Shown: positions 8,121-19,006, counted from the first letter of the stretch. The stretch is DNA of 64,000 bases from Microcoleus sp. FACHB-61 (GCA_014695295.1 JACJNY010000067.1:1-64000), one strand, 5' to 3'. Notes: a model not told the origin generated them from the sequence alone. Numbers and translations are program-made.

Positions 8121-8152
8121 GATCCCCCCTAGCCCCCCTTAAAAAAGGGGGG
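8121..8152 (-). repeat. Palindromic C/G-run repeat, copy D (inverted)
   Basis: GATC, C-run, TAG, C-run, TTAAAAAA, G-run, 12 bp after the PEP-CTERM stop. It is inverted relative to 6184-6214. A looser copy (CCCCTTTTTAAGGGGGATG) follows near 8180-8203. Confidence 0.75.
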
Positions 8153-8218
8153 ACAAGAGTTTAGTTAGAAGTCAACCCCTACTCCCCTTTTTAAGGGGGA
8201 TGCGAGGGGAAACGAGAC

Positions 8219-9808
8219 TTAAAGCGATCGATAAACGCGATAATTAATCTCGGGGAAGATGTTATCTATCTCTTCTACCTTCTCCAACCAACCGGAATCG
8301 ACTTTGCCTTCTTTCACTTCATCGTACAGCTTGTGAAAGCGCATTAAGTGCGATCGAGTCCGCCGCACTGCATAGGGCACCATCGTCCCTGTACGCATGA
8401 TAAACGCCCAGTCAGATGATTGAGCTAGCAGCACTTCCCGCGCCGCTTGGTTCAAAGCGCGCCACTGCAACTCATCCGCAGGTTCCATGCTTCCCAACTC
8501 AATCATCCGTTCCGCTGCTTTGTGCAAGTGCGGGTAAATCCAAGCATTGGTATCGTTCAGCCAATATTCGTGGAAACCCCGGAAACCCCAGCTAGACTGA
8601 GACGGGCGGCACACTTGCTGAGTCGGATTTCCCCGCAAATAATCGGCTAAGTGCGTCATCTCGTAGGTATTTTGGTCGTACCAACTCTTGCGGAACAGGT
8701 AATCTAAGAACCAAGGCCCTTCGTACCACCAGTGACCGAAAAGTTCGGCGTCGTAAGGTGAAACGATAATCGGCGGACGCTGCATTATGCCGTTGAGGTG
8801 TTCGACTTGGCGTTCCCGGTTGAAAGCAAAGTTACTGGCGTGTTCGGCTGCTTTTTCCCGTGCCCAGTACGGATCGTACAACTGTTTATCGCCTAAACCC
8901 AATCCGCGACCGGTGATTTTGTGATATTTAATCCCGGTATTTTTCCGCTGGCCGTTGGGCATGATGTAGGGCTTAATGTAATCGTAGTCAGCTTCCCAGC
9001 CCAAATCTTTGTAGAATTCCCGGTATTCGGCGGCACCTGGATAGCCGACTTCGGAAGACCAAACCTGCTGCGAAGATTCGTGATCCCGGCCGAAGGCTGC
9101 TACTCCGCATTCGGTGAAAATCGGGGCGTAGCTGCCGTAGCGCGGACGCGGGCGGGCGTAGAGGATGCCGTGACCGTCTGTGAGAAAGTAGCGGAGGCCT
9201 GCATCGGCTAACATCCGTTCTAAGCCTTCGTAGTAGGCGCATTCGGGCAGCCAAATGCCTTTTGGTCGGCGGCCGAAGTTTTCTTCGTAGTTGTCGCAGG
9301 CTACCTGTATTTGCGCCCAAACAGCCTCCGGGTACATTTTCATCAGCGGTAAATAGCCGTGGGTGGCGCCGCAGGTGATGATTTCAAGGTTGTTGGTATC
9401 TTGGAATTGTTTGAAAGCTTTTACTAAATCTCGATCGTACCTTTCCCAAAAGTTGCGGACTTGAGAGAAATGGGCGGCGTAATGTTCTGCTAAATAGCGG
9501 AGGTGACCGTTTCCGCTGTTGTGTTCGATTTCGAGATCCGCTAATTCTTCGAGTTTAGCCAAGTGGTCGTCGAAACGGTCTTGCAGTAAGGGGTCGCGCA
9601 GCATTGCCACCAAAGGCGGTGTCATGCTCATGGTAATTTTAAAGTCGATGCCGTCGCGCTTGAGCCCTTCAAAGACTTGCAGCAGGGGAATGTAGGTTTC
9701 CGCGATCGCCTCAAACAGCCATTCTTCTTCTAAAACGTAGTCGCTTTCGGGGTGGCGGACAAAAGGCAAGTGGGCGTGGAGAACGAGGGCGAGGTAGCCA
9801 ATAGTCAT
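8219..9808 (-). CDS. Glycoside hydrolase family 57 1,4-alpha-glucan branching enzyme
   Basis: A 529-residue GH57 protein with a DUF1957-type C-terminal helical region, the bacterial/archaeal branching-enzyme subgroup. Visible family marks are HAHLPFVRHPE at the N-terminus, HNSGNGHLRYL, the nucleophile region WLPECAYY (E189) and the acid/base region SPYDAELFGHWW (D353). It would form alpha-1,6 branches in glycogen or related glucans in the cytoplasm, beside the usual GH13 GlgB. Length is normal and both catalytic residues are present. It stands alone, 103 bp upstream (in its own sense) of a signalling gene on the same strand. A different glucan transferase activity cannot be excluded by sequence alone. 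Confidence 0.9.
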   Translation of the reverse strand: MTIGYLALVLHAHLPFVRHPESDYVLEEEWLFEAIAETYIPLLQVFEGLKRDGIDFKITMSMTPPLVAMLRDPLLQDRFDDHLAKLEELADLEIEHNSGNGHLRYLAEHYAAHFSQVRNFWERYDRDLVKAFKQFQDTNNLEIITCGATHGYLPLMKMYPEAVWAQIQVACDNYEENFGRRPKGIWLPECAYYEGLERMLADAGLRYFLTDGHGILYARPRPRYGSYAPIFTECGVAAFGRDHESSQQVWSSEVGYPGAAEYREFYKDLGWEADYDYIKPYIMPNGQRKNTGIKYHKITGRGLGLGDKQLYDPYWAREKAAEHASNFAFNRERQVEHLNGIMQRPPIIVSPYDAELFGHWWYEGPWFLDYLFRKSWYDQNTYEMTHLADYLRGNPTQQVCRPSQSSWGFRGFHEYWLNDTNAWIYPHLHKAAERMIELGSMEPADELQWRALNQAAREVLLAQSSDWAFIMRTGTMVPYAVRRTRSHLMRFHKLYDEVKEGKVDSGWLEKVEEIDNIFPEINYRVYRSL

Positions 9809-9911
9809 AATGATTTGGATGCCGTAGTTATTAACTGACGCCTGTTAGGGACAGCTTTAAAATATTTTAAGATTTTATGCTGAAACGGGACGCACAAAGT
9901 GCCGTGTTTTT

Positions 9912-12900
9912 TTAATTGCCTTTCTCTAACAAACTAAATGTCAGCAAATTCTGATTTTCAGCTTGCTGTCTGATTAAAGCTGCTGCTGTTTGAGAGTCTA
10001 CTGGCTTTGAGAAAAAGAATCCCTGGGCGTACTCGCATTTTAACCCTTTGAGTATAGATAGTTGCGAGGCTTCTTCGACTCCTTCGGCTACTACATCCAT
10101 GCCTAAATTGTGCGACAAAGTAACGATCGATCGCACAATTTCTGTGGGGTCAATGCCTCCTTTGCCGAGGTCGAAATCACCTCCCATCCTGCTAACAAAA
10201 GAGCGGTCTATTTTTAAGGTATTGGTGGGGAAGCGGTGCAGGTAGGAGAGCGATGAATAGCCGGTGCCGAAGTCGTCAATGCACAAGTGTATGTTTCGGG
10301 TTCTGAGCTGCACCAGCATTGCTGTTACTGATTCGGAATTTTCTATGAGTACGCTTTCGGTAATTTCTAGTTTTAAACTGCTGCCGTCGAGGTGACTTTC
10401 TGCGAGAACTTGGTCGATGTATTCAATTAAATCTGGCTGAGAAAACTGTTTGACTGAAAGGTTGACGCTGACGCTCAAGGGCGGGTTGCTGGGAAATAGC
10501 TGCTGCCACTGGCGGATTTGTTGGCAAGCTGTGCGCAGTATCCAGCGCCCGAGGGGTACGATCAAGCCGGTTTCCTCGGCGATTGTGATGAATTCGGCGG
10601 GGGAAACTAAGCCGCGTTCTGGATGCTGCCAGCGCACTAGGGCCTCAAAACAGGTAATTGTGTTATTGGCGATCGACACGATCGGCTGGTAGTGAAGGAC
10701 AAACTGGGACGCTGCGGATAAGGGAGGTAAGGTTGATTGGGGGGATGGGGGACAGTCTTCTTCTCTGGCCGGGTCTCTAATTGATTCGATCGCCCGCCGC
10801 AAGTCGTTTTCTAGCTGCAACAGCCGCAAAGCGTGGGCGTGCATGGAACTGTTGAAAACTTCGTGTCGGGCTCGGCCGAGTTCTTTGGCGCGGTACATTG
10901 CTGTGTCCGCGTCGCGCAGCAGGTTTGTCGGTTCCAGGTATTCGCCAGAACTCAAAGCTATGCCGATGCTGGCGGTGATAAATACTTCGTGTCCGTCTAG
11001 AACGAGGGGCGAGGTTATTTTCTTTTGCAGGCGGTTGACAATGCTGGTAGCTTCATTTATGCCGTCGATGTCTTCGAGCAACAGCACGAACTCGTCTCCT
11101 CCGATGCGGGCCACTGTATCTCCGGGCCTCAGACAAGCTTCCAGACGCCGCGCGATCGAAACTAGCAGTTGATCGCCGATCGAGTGGCCGAGGGAATCGT
11201 TGACTACTTTAAATCTATCTAAATCGAGAAACAGCACGGCAAACAAGAAGTCTTTGCGCCGTTTTGCCAGCCTCAGAGCGTGTTCCAGCCGATCGGTAAA
11301 TAGCGATCGGTTGGGCAATCCGGTGAGGGCGTCGTGAAAAGCGTCGTGCAGCAGTTGTTCCTCGGCGAGTTTGCGCTGAGTGATGTCGTGACAGTTAATC
11401 ACGATTCCCTTGACTGCGGGATCGTACAGCAAGTTGGTTGCTACAGCTTCTATATAACACCAGCAACCGTTGCGGTGGCGGACTCGGTACTCAACTGGGG
11501 ACTGGCTTCTTTTGGGGTTTTCAATGGCTTTGTTGAGGGTTTGGGCGATCGTAGCGCAGTCGTCGGGGTGAACTATTTCTAAGGCGTTGCGCCCGATCGC
11601 CTGGTGGGGCGCGTATCCTAAAATTCGCTTGACGGAAGGGCTGATGTAGCGGAAGATTCCTTGGGCGTCGAGAATGATCGTGATGTCTGTGGCGTTTTCA
11701 ATCAGCGAGCGAAATCGCTGTTCGCTTTGTCTGAGGGCTGATTCGGCTTCTTTGCGATCGGTGATGTCGAGTGCTACTCCGTCTATAATTACGTCGCCGT
11801 TTTCGTTTTTGGAAAATCTGGCGTTGTCTTGCACCCACTTGACCTCCCCAGATCTCAGAACGATGCGGTACTGGCGATCGCAGGGCAAAAGACTCGCTCT
11901 CGATGCTGCTACGCTGCTGTCACACGAGCTTTTGTCTTCTGGATGGATGATTTCGGTCAGGAGTTCCGGGCGCGAAATTACTTCTTCGGCCCCGATCCCA
12001 GTAACTTCGCGCACGCCCGGACTGATGTAGGGCATCGACATTGTGCCGTCTGGATGCAGCACGGTGCGGTAGACTGAGCCGGGAATGTTGGCTGCCATGG
12101 TTGCTAGCTGCTGCTGGATGCCGCAGACTGCTGCTTCGGCGCGCTTGCGTTCTGCGAGTTCGGTTTGGGCTTGTTGGTAGAGTTCGGCTTGGTGGATTGC
12201 GATCGCGCACTGATCGGCGATGGCTTTGAGTAGCGAGAGTTCTTCCGGGCTCCAAGAGCGCGCCCGATCGCACTGATAGAGAGCAATTCCTCCCAAAAAT
12301 GACTGCTGGTAAAGCAGCGGCGCGATCGCGACGGCGCGAAACCCTACAAAATCTGCTGATGCTTGCAGCGACTGGCACAGGGTCGATAACTCGTCGAGGG
12401 CTAGGATTTCCCCGGCCGCGAGCCAGGAGTGGTAGTGCTGGGCAAATTCGCAATTTATCCCCAGCAGCCGTTCTCTGCCGGCTGCTTTGCTGATGTAGCG
12501 AATTCTGATGCCACCTTCGGCATCTGGCTGCAAGATGGCGCAGGCGCTGATGTCTAGAGCTTCGTGCAGTTGATCTGCGGTGGTTTGCAGCACTTCGTCG
12601 AGTACAAGGGTGAAGCGCATGGCTTGCAGGATGCGGTTGACGATCGCTTCTCGCTGAACTTGCCGCTGGATTTGGGCGATCGCTTCTTGCTGCTGGCGCC
12701 GCATTTTGTATTCTTGGAGCGATCGTTCTAAGACTGTTGGCAACCTAAACAGCCGCCCTTTTAATACGTAATCGGTCATTCCGGCTTTGATGCACTCAAC
12801 AGCCGCTTCTTCTCCCAAACTTCCCGTTATTAAAATCAATGGTATGTCTTGCCCTAATTCCTGCATTAATTTCAACACTTCTAAACCGTTGAACCCTGGC

Positions 12901-13172
12901 AGGCGGTAATCTGATAGTACAGCATCGTACTTGCAATTTTGGAGCAGTTTTCTGCACTCTGTTGCTGTTTCGGCAGTGTCGCAATTAAAATTTACTCCCC
13001 CCGATTCTAAGGCGAGCACTATTAATTCCATATCTTCTGCCATATCTTCGATAATCAACAACTTTAATGTTGATTCCGCTACCATTTTTAGTAAATAGTT
13101 GGTCTGACTTATATCTAACATGAGGGATTCGGGAGTTTTTAATGGGTTATTGGTGTTGTTGCTAAATGTCAT
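9912..13172 (-). CDS. Response regulator with GAF, PAS, GGDEF and EAL domains
   Basis: A 1086-residue signalling protein. Its order is a receiver domain (about 36-155, phospho-acceptor D88 in LSDYRLPG), GAF (about 175-340), two PAS (about 350-605), GGDEF (motif 691-695) and EAL (E843 in FEALVRW, with DDFGTGYSS later). Both the diguanylate cyclase and phosphodiesterase signatures are intact, so it could make and break cyclic di-GMP. Which activity dominates is unknown. The receiver is fused at the N-terminus, so an unlinked kinase, perhaps the six-PAS kinase encoded next at 13495-16809, may feed it. It lies in the cytoplasm with no membrane segments. Confidence 0.9.
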   Translation of the reverse strand: MTFSNNTNNPLKTPESLMLDISQTNYLLKMVAESTLKLLIIEDMAEDMELIVLALESGGVNFNCDTAETATECRKLLQNCKYDAVLSDYRLPGFNGLEVLKLMQELGQDIPLILITGSLGEEAAVECIKAGMTDYVLKGRLFRLPTVLERSLQEYKMRRQQQEAIAQIQRQVQREAIVNRILQAMRFTLVLDEVLQTTADQLHEALDISACAILQPDAEGGIRIRYISKAAGRERLLGINCEFAQHYHSWLAAGEILALDELSTLCQSLQASADFVGFRAVAIAPLLYQQSFLGGIALYQCDRARSWSPEELSLLKAIADQCAIAIHQAELYQQAQTELAERKRAEAAVCGIQQQLATMAANIPGSVYRTVLHPDGTMSMPYISPGVREVTGIGAEEVISRPELLTEIIHPEDKSSCDSSVAASRASLLPCDRQYRIVLRSGEVKWVQDNARFSKNENGDVIIDGVALDITDRKEAESALRQSEQRFRSLIENATDITIILDAQGIFRYISPSVKRILGYAPHQAIGRNALEIVHPDDCATIAQTLNKAIENPKRSQSPVEYRVRHRNGCWCYIEAVATNLLYDPAVKGIVINCHDITQRKLAEEQLLHDAFHDALTGLPNRSLFTDRLEHALRLAKRRKDFLFAVLFLDLDRFKVVNDSLGHSIGDQLLVSIARRLEACLRPGDTVARIGGDEFVLLLEDIDGINEATSIVNRLQKKITSPLVLDGHEVFITASIGIALSSGEYLEPTNLLRDADTAMYRAKELGRARHEVFNSSMHAHALRLLQLENDLRRAIESIRDPAREEDCPPSPQSTLPPLSAASQFVLHYQPIVSIANNTITCFEALVRWQHPERGLVSPAEFITIAEETGLIVPLGRWILRTACQQIRQWQQLFPSNPPLSVSVNLSVKQFSQPDLIEYIDQVLAESHLDGSSLKLEITESVLIENSESVTAMLVQLRTRNIHLCIDDFGTGYSSLSYLHRFPTNTLKIDRSFVSRMGGDFDLGKGGIDPTEIVRSIVTLSHNLGMDVVAEGVEEASQLSILKGLKCEYAQGFFFSKPVDSQTAAALIRQQAENQNLLTFSLLEKGN

Positions 13173-13494
13173 TTTTTACATAGACTTTGGTTAATTTTAT
13201 TCCGAGAGCTTTAGTTGTTTTTATTAAGAATTATTAATTATATACTCTACTCTCAAAACGTTTATGTAGCACCCGCAGTCGAGGGCTGACGAACGGATTG
13301 GGGAGCATCCCAATTTTGTAAAAAGCGTTTTTTAGGAGTGCGAGCATCTTGCACAGCAAAGCCTTTCTCTATCGTTTCGATCTCTGGCAGCGAAGACTCG
13401 TGTGAAAGCAAAATTCGGATGCTCTCACCGATTGTGACTTATTTAAGTGTATTAGAGTTTTAAATTCAGAATTTAAAACTTCTATACTGTTAAC
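13173..13494. other. Intergenic stretch between two signalling genes
   Basis: 322 bp, A/T-rich at both ends. A short inverted repeat (ATTGGG GAGC ATCCCAAT) lies near 13298-13315 and is followed by TTTTG. No coding or RNA gene is recognised. Confidence 0.4.
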
Positions 13495-16400
13495 TTATGA
13501 ATCTATATTACCACTTGAGATTGTTTGCCCTAGTTTAAAGTAAAACGTGGCTCCTTGACTAGGTAGGCTTTCTGCCCAAATCGTGCCACCGTGGCGGTGA
13601 ATAATCCGTTGGACGATCGCCAAACCGATGCCGGTACCTTCAAATTCTCTCTGGGAGTGCAGCCTCTGAAAGGCTCCAAACAACCGATCGGCATATTCCA
13701 TCGGAAAACCCACCCCGTTATCCTTGACAAAAATCGTTCCATCGGGTAGACCCTCAATAACTATTGTAGCCGGAGTGCGTCCGCGGCTGAACTTGACGGC
13801 GTTGCTAATCAAGTTGCTGAATACCTGTTGCAGCAAGGTTGGATCTCCCGTTACCCTCGGCAAATTTCCGACGGTAAATTCAACGCTGTGGGGAGTTTGA
13901 GCCGGATCTGCGACTGTTGGGGGTTTAGTCAATTTAATCGCAGTTTGTACCAAACGGGTCAGATCGATCGGAATGTACATCAACTCGGTGCGACTCACCC
14001 GCGACAGGGCGAGCAAACCGTCAATCAACAGGCTCATTTTTTGGCTGCTGTCTTCAATTATTTCCATATAGTGAACTATTTTGCGATCGCTCAACGCCTC
14101 AGTTGCTTCTAGCCGCTGCTTCAAGGCATCCACAAAACCTGAAATGTGCCGCAAAGGTGCGCGCAAGTCGTGAGAAACTGAGTAAGAAAAAGATTCTAAT
14201 TCTTTATTGGCAGCTTCTAATTGCTCTGTGCGTTCTGACAAAGCTTGTTTTGTCTCTACCAACTCAGTGATATCGCGAGAAGTGCCAATTAAAGCATAAA
14301 CCTCGCCGTTGATATTTCGGAGGGGAACTTTAAAAGTATCGTAGTAAAAATTACCACCGGAAATCACATATTTTTCCTGGAAGTGCAGAGTTTCGCCTGT
14401 TTCAAATACGTGCAAATTTTCCCGGCAAAATCGTTCTGCAAGTTCAGCGGGAAAACATTCAAAAACTGTTTTGCCCTGCATTTCTTTTGTGTTGTTGAAA
14501 CCGCAAAGTAGGGCAACATTTTTGTTGACAAAAGGCTGGCGCATATTTTCGCGTTCGACCACAAAAATGCGATCGGGCAAAGCATCAAAAAAAGTCTCTA
14601 ATTCTGCGGTACGCTGGGCGACTTGAGCTTCTAAAGTTTCGTTGAGTTCTTTGAGTTCAGCTTCGCCTCGTTTGCGTTCGGTGATATCTTGACCGATGCC
14701 GATACACCTGCCGTCGGAAAGGCGAACATTTGCCCAAGAAGTGTCGATAATTCGCCCGTCTCTAACTTGTGTTTTGAAGTCGCTCCAGTTCTCATTTGCT
14801 GCTTGGATTTCATCCAAAACGTATTGACGGTATTCTGGCTGCGGATAAAATTCCGCCAAGATATCGCGGTCTTTGATTTCTGCTAAACTCCAGCCGAGCA
14901 CTTGTTCCCAATGGCGGTTTACCCAGTTTATTTGACCGTTTTTGTCTAAGAATGCGAGCATAATCGGCACGTTGTCGAAGATAGTTTGCAGCAGTTCTTT
15001 TTGCTGTTTTAATGATTCTTCGGCTTGTTTGCGATCGCTGATGTCGAGTACGGAACCGATAATTTGCCTCATTTGTCCGTCTGGGGTTCTTTTGAAGATT
15101 GTAGACCGAGCGTGTACCCAGCGCCATTCCCCATTTTTGTGTTTGATTCTGTAGTCTATCTCATCTGTTTCATAGGGATTGCTGCTATGTTTTAGCCGAT
15201 CCATACCTGTAATTACCTTTAACAGATCCTCGGAATGAACTAACTTAACGATAGCATCTGTACCCAACTCTTGCCATTCTTTGACCGTGTAGCCGAGTAT
15301 GGCTGTGACAGATTCATTTGCATAAATATTTTTGTTTTTTACTGCATCGTAAATGTAGAGAAAGTTAGGGATAGTTGTCAAAATGCTTTCTAAAAGTTGT
15401 TGATGTTTTTGCAGTTCTGATTTGGCTTGTTTGCGCTCGCTTAAGTCCAGCACGAAACTAACGCCTAACTGCTGAGTTCCTTCTAAAAATGTGCTGCCCA
15501 ACAGCACCGGAACGCGGCTACCATCGGAGCGTATAAATTCTTTTTCAAAGGGAACAACGGTATTTCTAGCCTTCAGTTCGGCAACTTTTTCTGTGTCTAA
15601 ACGCACGTATTCTGGCGGCGTCATTTCTTGCCAGTTAATTCTTCCTAAAAGCAGATCGTCTCGCGTATAGTTTACCGTGTTCAAAAACGCGGCATTGGCA
15701 TCTGTAATGCTGCCGTTAAGATCCCAAAAGATTAGGCCAATCATGTTAGAATCAACTATGGCTCTAAATTTGGATTCGCTTTGTCGCCACTGCGATTCGA
15801 CTTGTTTTAGTTCTGTGATGTCGCGGGCGATGGATAAAACTGTTTCTACTGAATTGTCTTCAGCAAACTCGGGAATGACTCGACAGTGGTAATGTTTTAT
15901 GCCCTCGGGAGTGGGAAACTCAAATTCTATGGTTTCTTGTTTGCCCGTGCCAAAAACTTTCAAAAAAGTCTCGTCCCACAGGTCGCACAAGTGTGGCGGC
16001 ATTCCTGATTGTCTGTTGCTATTGCCAATCAATTCTGCGGGGGGTTTTCCGGTCGCTGATTCTACTGCTTGGTTTATGTAAAGGTGGCGGAATTCTCGAT
16101 CGAACCTGGCGATGATATCGGTAGCATTTTCGGCTAGGGCGCTGAAAGCTTGTTCGCGTCGGTGCAGTTCTTCTTGAATGCGGTGGCAATCGGTTATGTC
16201 TCTGGCAAAAGAGAGAATTGAAACTACTCTTCCCGATTCATCGATTAGTGCAGAATTGTACCATTCGCAGTAAATTATCGAGCCATCTTTGGTATAGTTG
16301 CGGTTGCGGCAAACGTTGCGGGTTTCTCTGCTGTCTAACAGTTGATTTGTGACGGCGCACACTTCCTCGAAGTCTTCTTGATAAACTATTGACCATTCGT

Positions 16401-16809
16401 GCCAGTATTTGCCGATTACTTCTGCTGCACTCCAGCCAAATATTTGTTTGGCCATTGGCGACCACCGCACTACCCGAAATTCCCTGTCCCACTCTATAAC
16501 TGCCATGGGCGAGTTTTCTAGATGAAATTCCCGCCGCAAGTTGGCTTGTTTTATTTGGGTTTGAAGTTGCTGGCGGAGTTGCTTCGCCCCGGCCAAGCGG
16601 TCACTGATTTCCTGTGTGTTTGCTGAGCCGGCGCTGGCAATGCGAGCAATGGTTTCTGCTGTTTGTTTTTCGAGTTCGTTCCAAGCGAGTTCGAGGGCTG
16701 ATTCCGCCTGCTCTAGCTCAGTGATGCTGTTCTGAAACAGTGTGGCACTTTTAACTGGAATTTCAGGCATATTTTTGACACTTAGACAAGTGTTACTTTT
16801 ACAATTCAA
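13495..16809 (-). CDS. Six-PAS sensor histidine kinase
   Basis: A 1104-residue soluble histidine kinase. A short coiled-coil N-terminus is followed by six PAS/PAC units (starting near residues 96, 220, 340, 465, 595 and 730), each ending in a DITxx or DISDRK motif. A HisKA helix has H880 (SVSHDLRAPLRH), and the HATPase domain has the N box (NLISNAVKFS), DNGVGFP and GTGIGLAIV. No transmembrane segment is seen. The kinase end resembles the phytochrome-type group (FGAFQRLH). The ligand sensed by the PAS units is not evident. It lies 322 bp from the GGDEF/EAL response regulator on the same strand, a plausible partner. Confidence 0.9.
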   Translation of the reverse strand: MNCKSNTCLSVKNMPEIPVKSATLFQNSITELEQAESALELAWNELEKQTAETIARIASAGSANTQEISDRLAGAKQLRQQLQTQIKQANLRREFHLENSPMAVIEWDREFRVVRWSPMAKQIFGWSAAEVIGKYWHEWSIVYQEDFEEVCAVTNQLLDSRETRNVCRNRNYTKDGSIIYCEWYNSALIDESGRVVSILSFARDITDCHRIQEELHRREQAFSALAENATDIIARFDREFRHLYINQAVESATGKPPAELIGNSNRQSGMPPHLCDLWDETFLKVFGTGKQETIEFEFPTPEGIKHYHCRVIPEFAEDNSVETVLSIARDITELKQVESQWRQSESKFRAIVDSNMIGLIFWDLNGSITDANAAFLNTVNYTRDDLLLGRINWQEMTPPEYVRLDTEKVAELKARNTVVPFEKEFIRSDGSRVPVLLGSTFLEGTQQLGVSFVLDLSERKQAKSELQKHQQLLESILTTIPNFLYIYDAVKNKNIYANESVTAILGYTVKEWQELGTDAIVKLVHSEDLLKVITGMDRLKHSSNPYETDEIDYRIKHKNGEWRWVHARSTIFKRTPDGQMRQIIGSVLDISDRKQAEESLKQQKELLQTIFDNVPIMLAFLDKNGQINWVNRHWEQVLGWSLAEIKDRDILAEFYPQPEYRQYVLDEIQAANENWSDFKTQVRDGRIIDTSWANVRLSDGRCIGIGQDITERKRGEAELKELNETLEAQVAQRTAELETFFDALPDRIFVVERENMRQPFVNKNVALLCGFNNTKEMQGKTVFECFPAELAERFCRENLHVFETGETLHFQEKYVISGGNFYYDTFKVPLRNINGEVYALIGTSRDITELVETKQALSERTEQLEAANKELESFSYSVSHDLRAPLRHISGFVDALKQRLEATEALSDRKIVHYMEIIEDSSQKMSLLIDGLLALSRVSRTELMYIPIDLTRLVQTAIKLTKPPTVADPAQTPHSVEFTVGNLPRVTGDPTLLQQVFSNLISNAVKFSRGRTPATIVIEGLPDGTIFVKDNGVGFPMEYADRLFGAFQRLHSQREFEGTGIGLAIVQRIIHRHGGTIWAESLPSQGATFYFKLGQTISSGNIDS

Positions 16810-17308
16810 AATTAAAGCTTAAATATTAAAAATATGTAATTTTATGTCAAATTATACATTTTTAACTTTTAATTTGTGCGCGGAGCCGATCGTTGGAGGC
16901 GGGCGGTGCTATTGAAGACTGCCACTAAAAGGGTTTGGCGTGCAGATCGATCGGCAATTGTGGTCGATCGATCTAAAACTCTCCTGGGCAAGCGATCGGG
17001 CGCAATCGGGCGCTAAGCTAAGTATATTCTCGCACAGGGTTGTTTGGGGCGATCGAAAGGATATCGGCGGGTTCGGGGCGTGGAGCGATCGCGAATCTTT
17101 AGCAGGGCGTTGTGTGTGCCGATTCCCATTGGTTTAACTTAACGCGCTTTCCCACAGTCCGGCAGGGCTTTAACCCCCTGTCGGACTGCGGGTTTGACCG
17201 GGTTGTTGACACCAATGAAACCGCCCCTACCTACAAAGAATCTCCAATCGGTTTGGTCAATAAAAAGCTAAAATAAAATCTAAAGTTATTCAGTCTTTTA
17301 AATCGCTT
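16810..17308. other. Divergent intergenic region upstream of gatB
   Basis: About 500 bp between divergent genes, with many GATCG sites and the hairpin listed at 17151-17192. The gatB promoter should lie near 17254-17285, where A/T-rich DNA follows TTGGTC. No gene is recognised. Confidence 0.4.
17151..17192. repeat. Long inverted repeat (hairpin)
   Basis: CCCACAGTCCGGCAGGG pairs with CCCCTGTCGGACTGCGGG across a short loop (CTTTAA), about 17 bp with a few mismatches. No T-run follows. It is probably a dispersed intergenic palindrome rather than a terminator. Confidence 0.6.
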
Positions 17309-18811
17309 ATGACTGCTGCTGCACCCTCTTCGATAAAAAACCAAACTCAGTACGAAGCCATTATCGGCCTCGAAACTCATTGTCAATTGAGTACGAATAC
17401 TAAAATTTTCTCCAGTTCTTCTACAGAATTTGGCAATACCCCAAATACTAACATTGACCCAATTTGTATGGGAATGCCTGGAGTATTGCCAGTATTAAAT
17501 CAAAAAGTGCTGGAGTATGCGGTGAAAGCAGGGCTGGCTCTCAACTGCGAAATCGCACCTTACAGTAAGTTTGACCGCAAGCAATATTTCTATCCCGATT
17601 TGCCGAAAAATTATCAAATTTCTCAGTTCGATTTGCCGATCGCTACTAACGGTTGGCTAGAAATTGAACTGGTAGACGAGACGGGAAATTCTACTAGAAA
17701 AAAAATCGGGATCACTCGCTTGCACATGGAGGAAGATGCCGGAAAATTGGTTCACGGCGGCAGCGACCGGCTCAGCGGTTCTACTTATTCAATGGTGGAT
17801 TACAACCGCGCCGGTGTGCCTCTAATCGAAATTGTTTCGGAACCGGATTTGCGATCGGGCGCGGAAGCTGCCGAATACGGCCAAGAATTGCGCCGGATCG
17901 TGCGCTACATCGGTGTTGGCGACGGGAATATGCAGGAAGGTTCGCTGCGGTGCGACGTGAATATTTCGGTGCGCCCCGTTGGCCGAAAAGAGTTCGGCAC
18001 GAAAGTCGAAATTAAAAATATGAACTCTTTTAATGCGATCGAACGGGCGATCGATTACGAGATCGAGCGGCAAATTCAAGCTGTGGAAAATGGCGAAACC
18101 ATCATCCAAGAAACGCGGCTTTGGGATGAAAACAAGCAGTGTACTTTTAGTATGCGGGTTAAGGAAGGTGCGAGCGATTACCGGTATTTCCCAGAACCGG
18201 ATTTGCCTCCGATCGAAGTTTCGGCCCAGCAATTGCAGGATTGGAAAGCTAAACTGCCGGAATTGCCGGCTCAAAAGCGCCATCGCTACGAAACTGAGCT
18301 CGCTCTTTCTCCCTACGACGCGCGGGTGCTGACTGACGACAAAGCAGTGGCGGAGTATTTTGAAAAGGCGATCGCCGCCGGTGCTGGTGCGAAACAAGCT
18401 GCGAATTGGGTGATGGGCGATATCACTGCTTACCTGAAAAATGAAAAGCTGGCGATCGCAGAAATTCCTTTCCAACCGCAGGATTTAGCCGAACTGCTGG
18501 CGCTAATTGATGCCGGCACGATCAGCGGCAAAATTGCTAAGGATATTTTGCCGGAGTTGCTCGCCAACGGCGGTTCTCCTCAGAAGTTCGTAGAGAGCAA
18601 GGGTTTGATTCAAATTTCGGATACTGGCGCGATCGATCGGGCGATCGATGCAGTTTTGGCCGCCAATCCCAAGGAGCTCGAACAGTACCGAGCCGGCAAA
18701 ACTAAGCTGCTGGGCTTTTTTGTCGGCAAAGTGATGAAGGAAACGGGCGGCCGGGCCGATCCCAAATTGACCAATGAGCTGCTGGCGGCGAAGCTTAACG
18801 ACCCAGCCTAA
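17309..18811 (+). CDS. gatB: Asp-tRNA(Asn)/Glu-tRNA(Gln) amidotransferase subunit B
   Basis: A 500-residue GatB, the kinase/tRNA-binding subunit of GatCAB, which converts Glu-tRNA(Gln) and Asp-tRNA(Asn) to Gln- and Asn-tRNA in the cytoplasm. Recognised stretches include [16 protein letters not shown] near residue 20, the [18 protein letters not shown] region, [26 protein letters not shown], and [11 protein letters not shown], followed by the helical GatB/YqeY tail with GKIAKDILP. Length is typical. gatA and gatC are not in the window, as is common in cyanobacteria, where gat genes are dispersed. A possible terminator lies about 200 bp downstream. Confidence 0.97.
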   Translation: MTAAAPSSIKNQTQYEAIIGLETHCQLSTNTKIFSSSSTEFGNTPNTNIDPICMGMPGVLPVLNQKVLEYAVKAGLALNCEIAPYSKFDRKQYFYPDLPKNYQISQFDLPIATNGWLEIELVDETGNSTRKKIGITRLHMEEDAGKLVHGGSDRLSGSTYSMVDYNRAGVPLIEIVSEPDLRSGAEAAEYGQELRRIVRYIGVGDGNMQEGSLRCDVNISVRPVGRKEFGTKVEIKNMNSFNAIERAIDYEIERQIQAVENGETIIQETRLWDENKQCTFSMRVKEGASDYRYFPEPDLPPIEVSAQQLQDWKAKLPELPAQKRHRYETELALSPYDARVLTDDKAVAEYFEKAIAAGAGAKQAANWVMGDITAYLKNEKLAIAEIPFQPQDLAELLALIDAGTISGKIAKDILPELLANGGSPQKFVESKGLIQISDTGAIDRAIDAVLAANPKELEQYRAGKTKLLGFFVGKVMKETGGRADPKLTNELLAAKLNDPA

Positions 18812-19006
18812 GCAGTCGTTAAGGGGTCGTGTAGCGGATACAGCGGCGGGCGATCGGTTTTCCTCGATCCCGCCGCCCTCTCGCCCTTCACGCTGTATCA
18901 TAACTTTATAATCAATATACATTTCTTTACAACATTTTTACACTTGGGGGTTTCACCCCTCATCCCCACTGTGTTATATTGTGTTATGTAGATGCACCCT
19001 GATGGC

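Noticed and set aside
11920..12453. 177-codon Arg/Ser-rich minus-strand frame inside the GGDEF/EAL gene
   Set aside because: Overlaps the GAF/PAS coding region in another frame; composition is that of a shadow frame.
17822..18475. 217-codon minus-strand frame within gatB
   Set aside because: Fully inside the clear gatB gene, with no homologous features.
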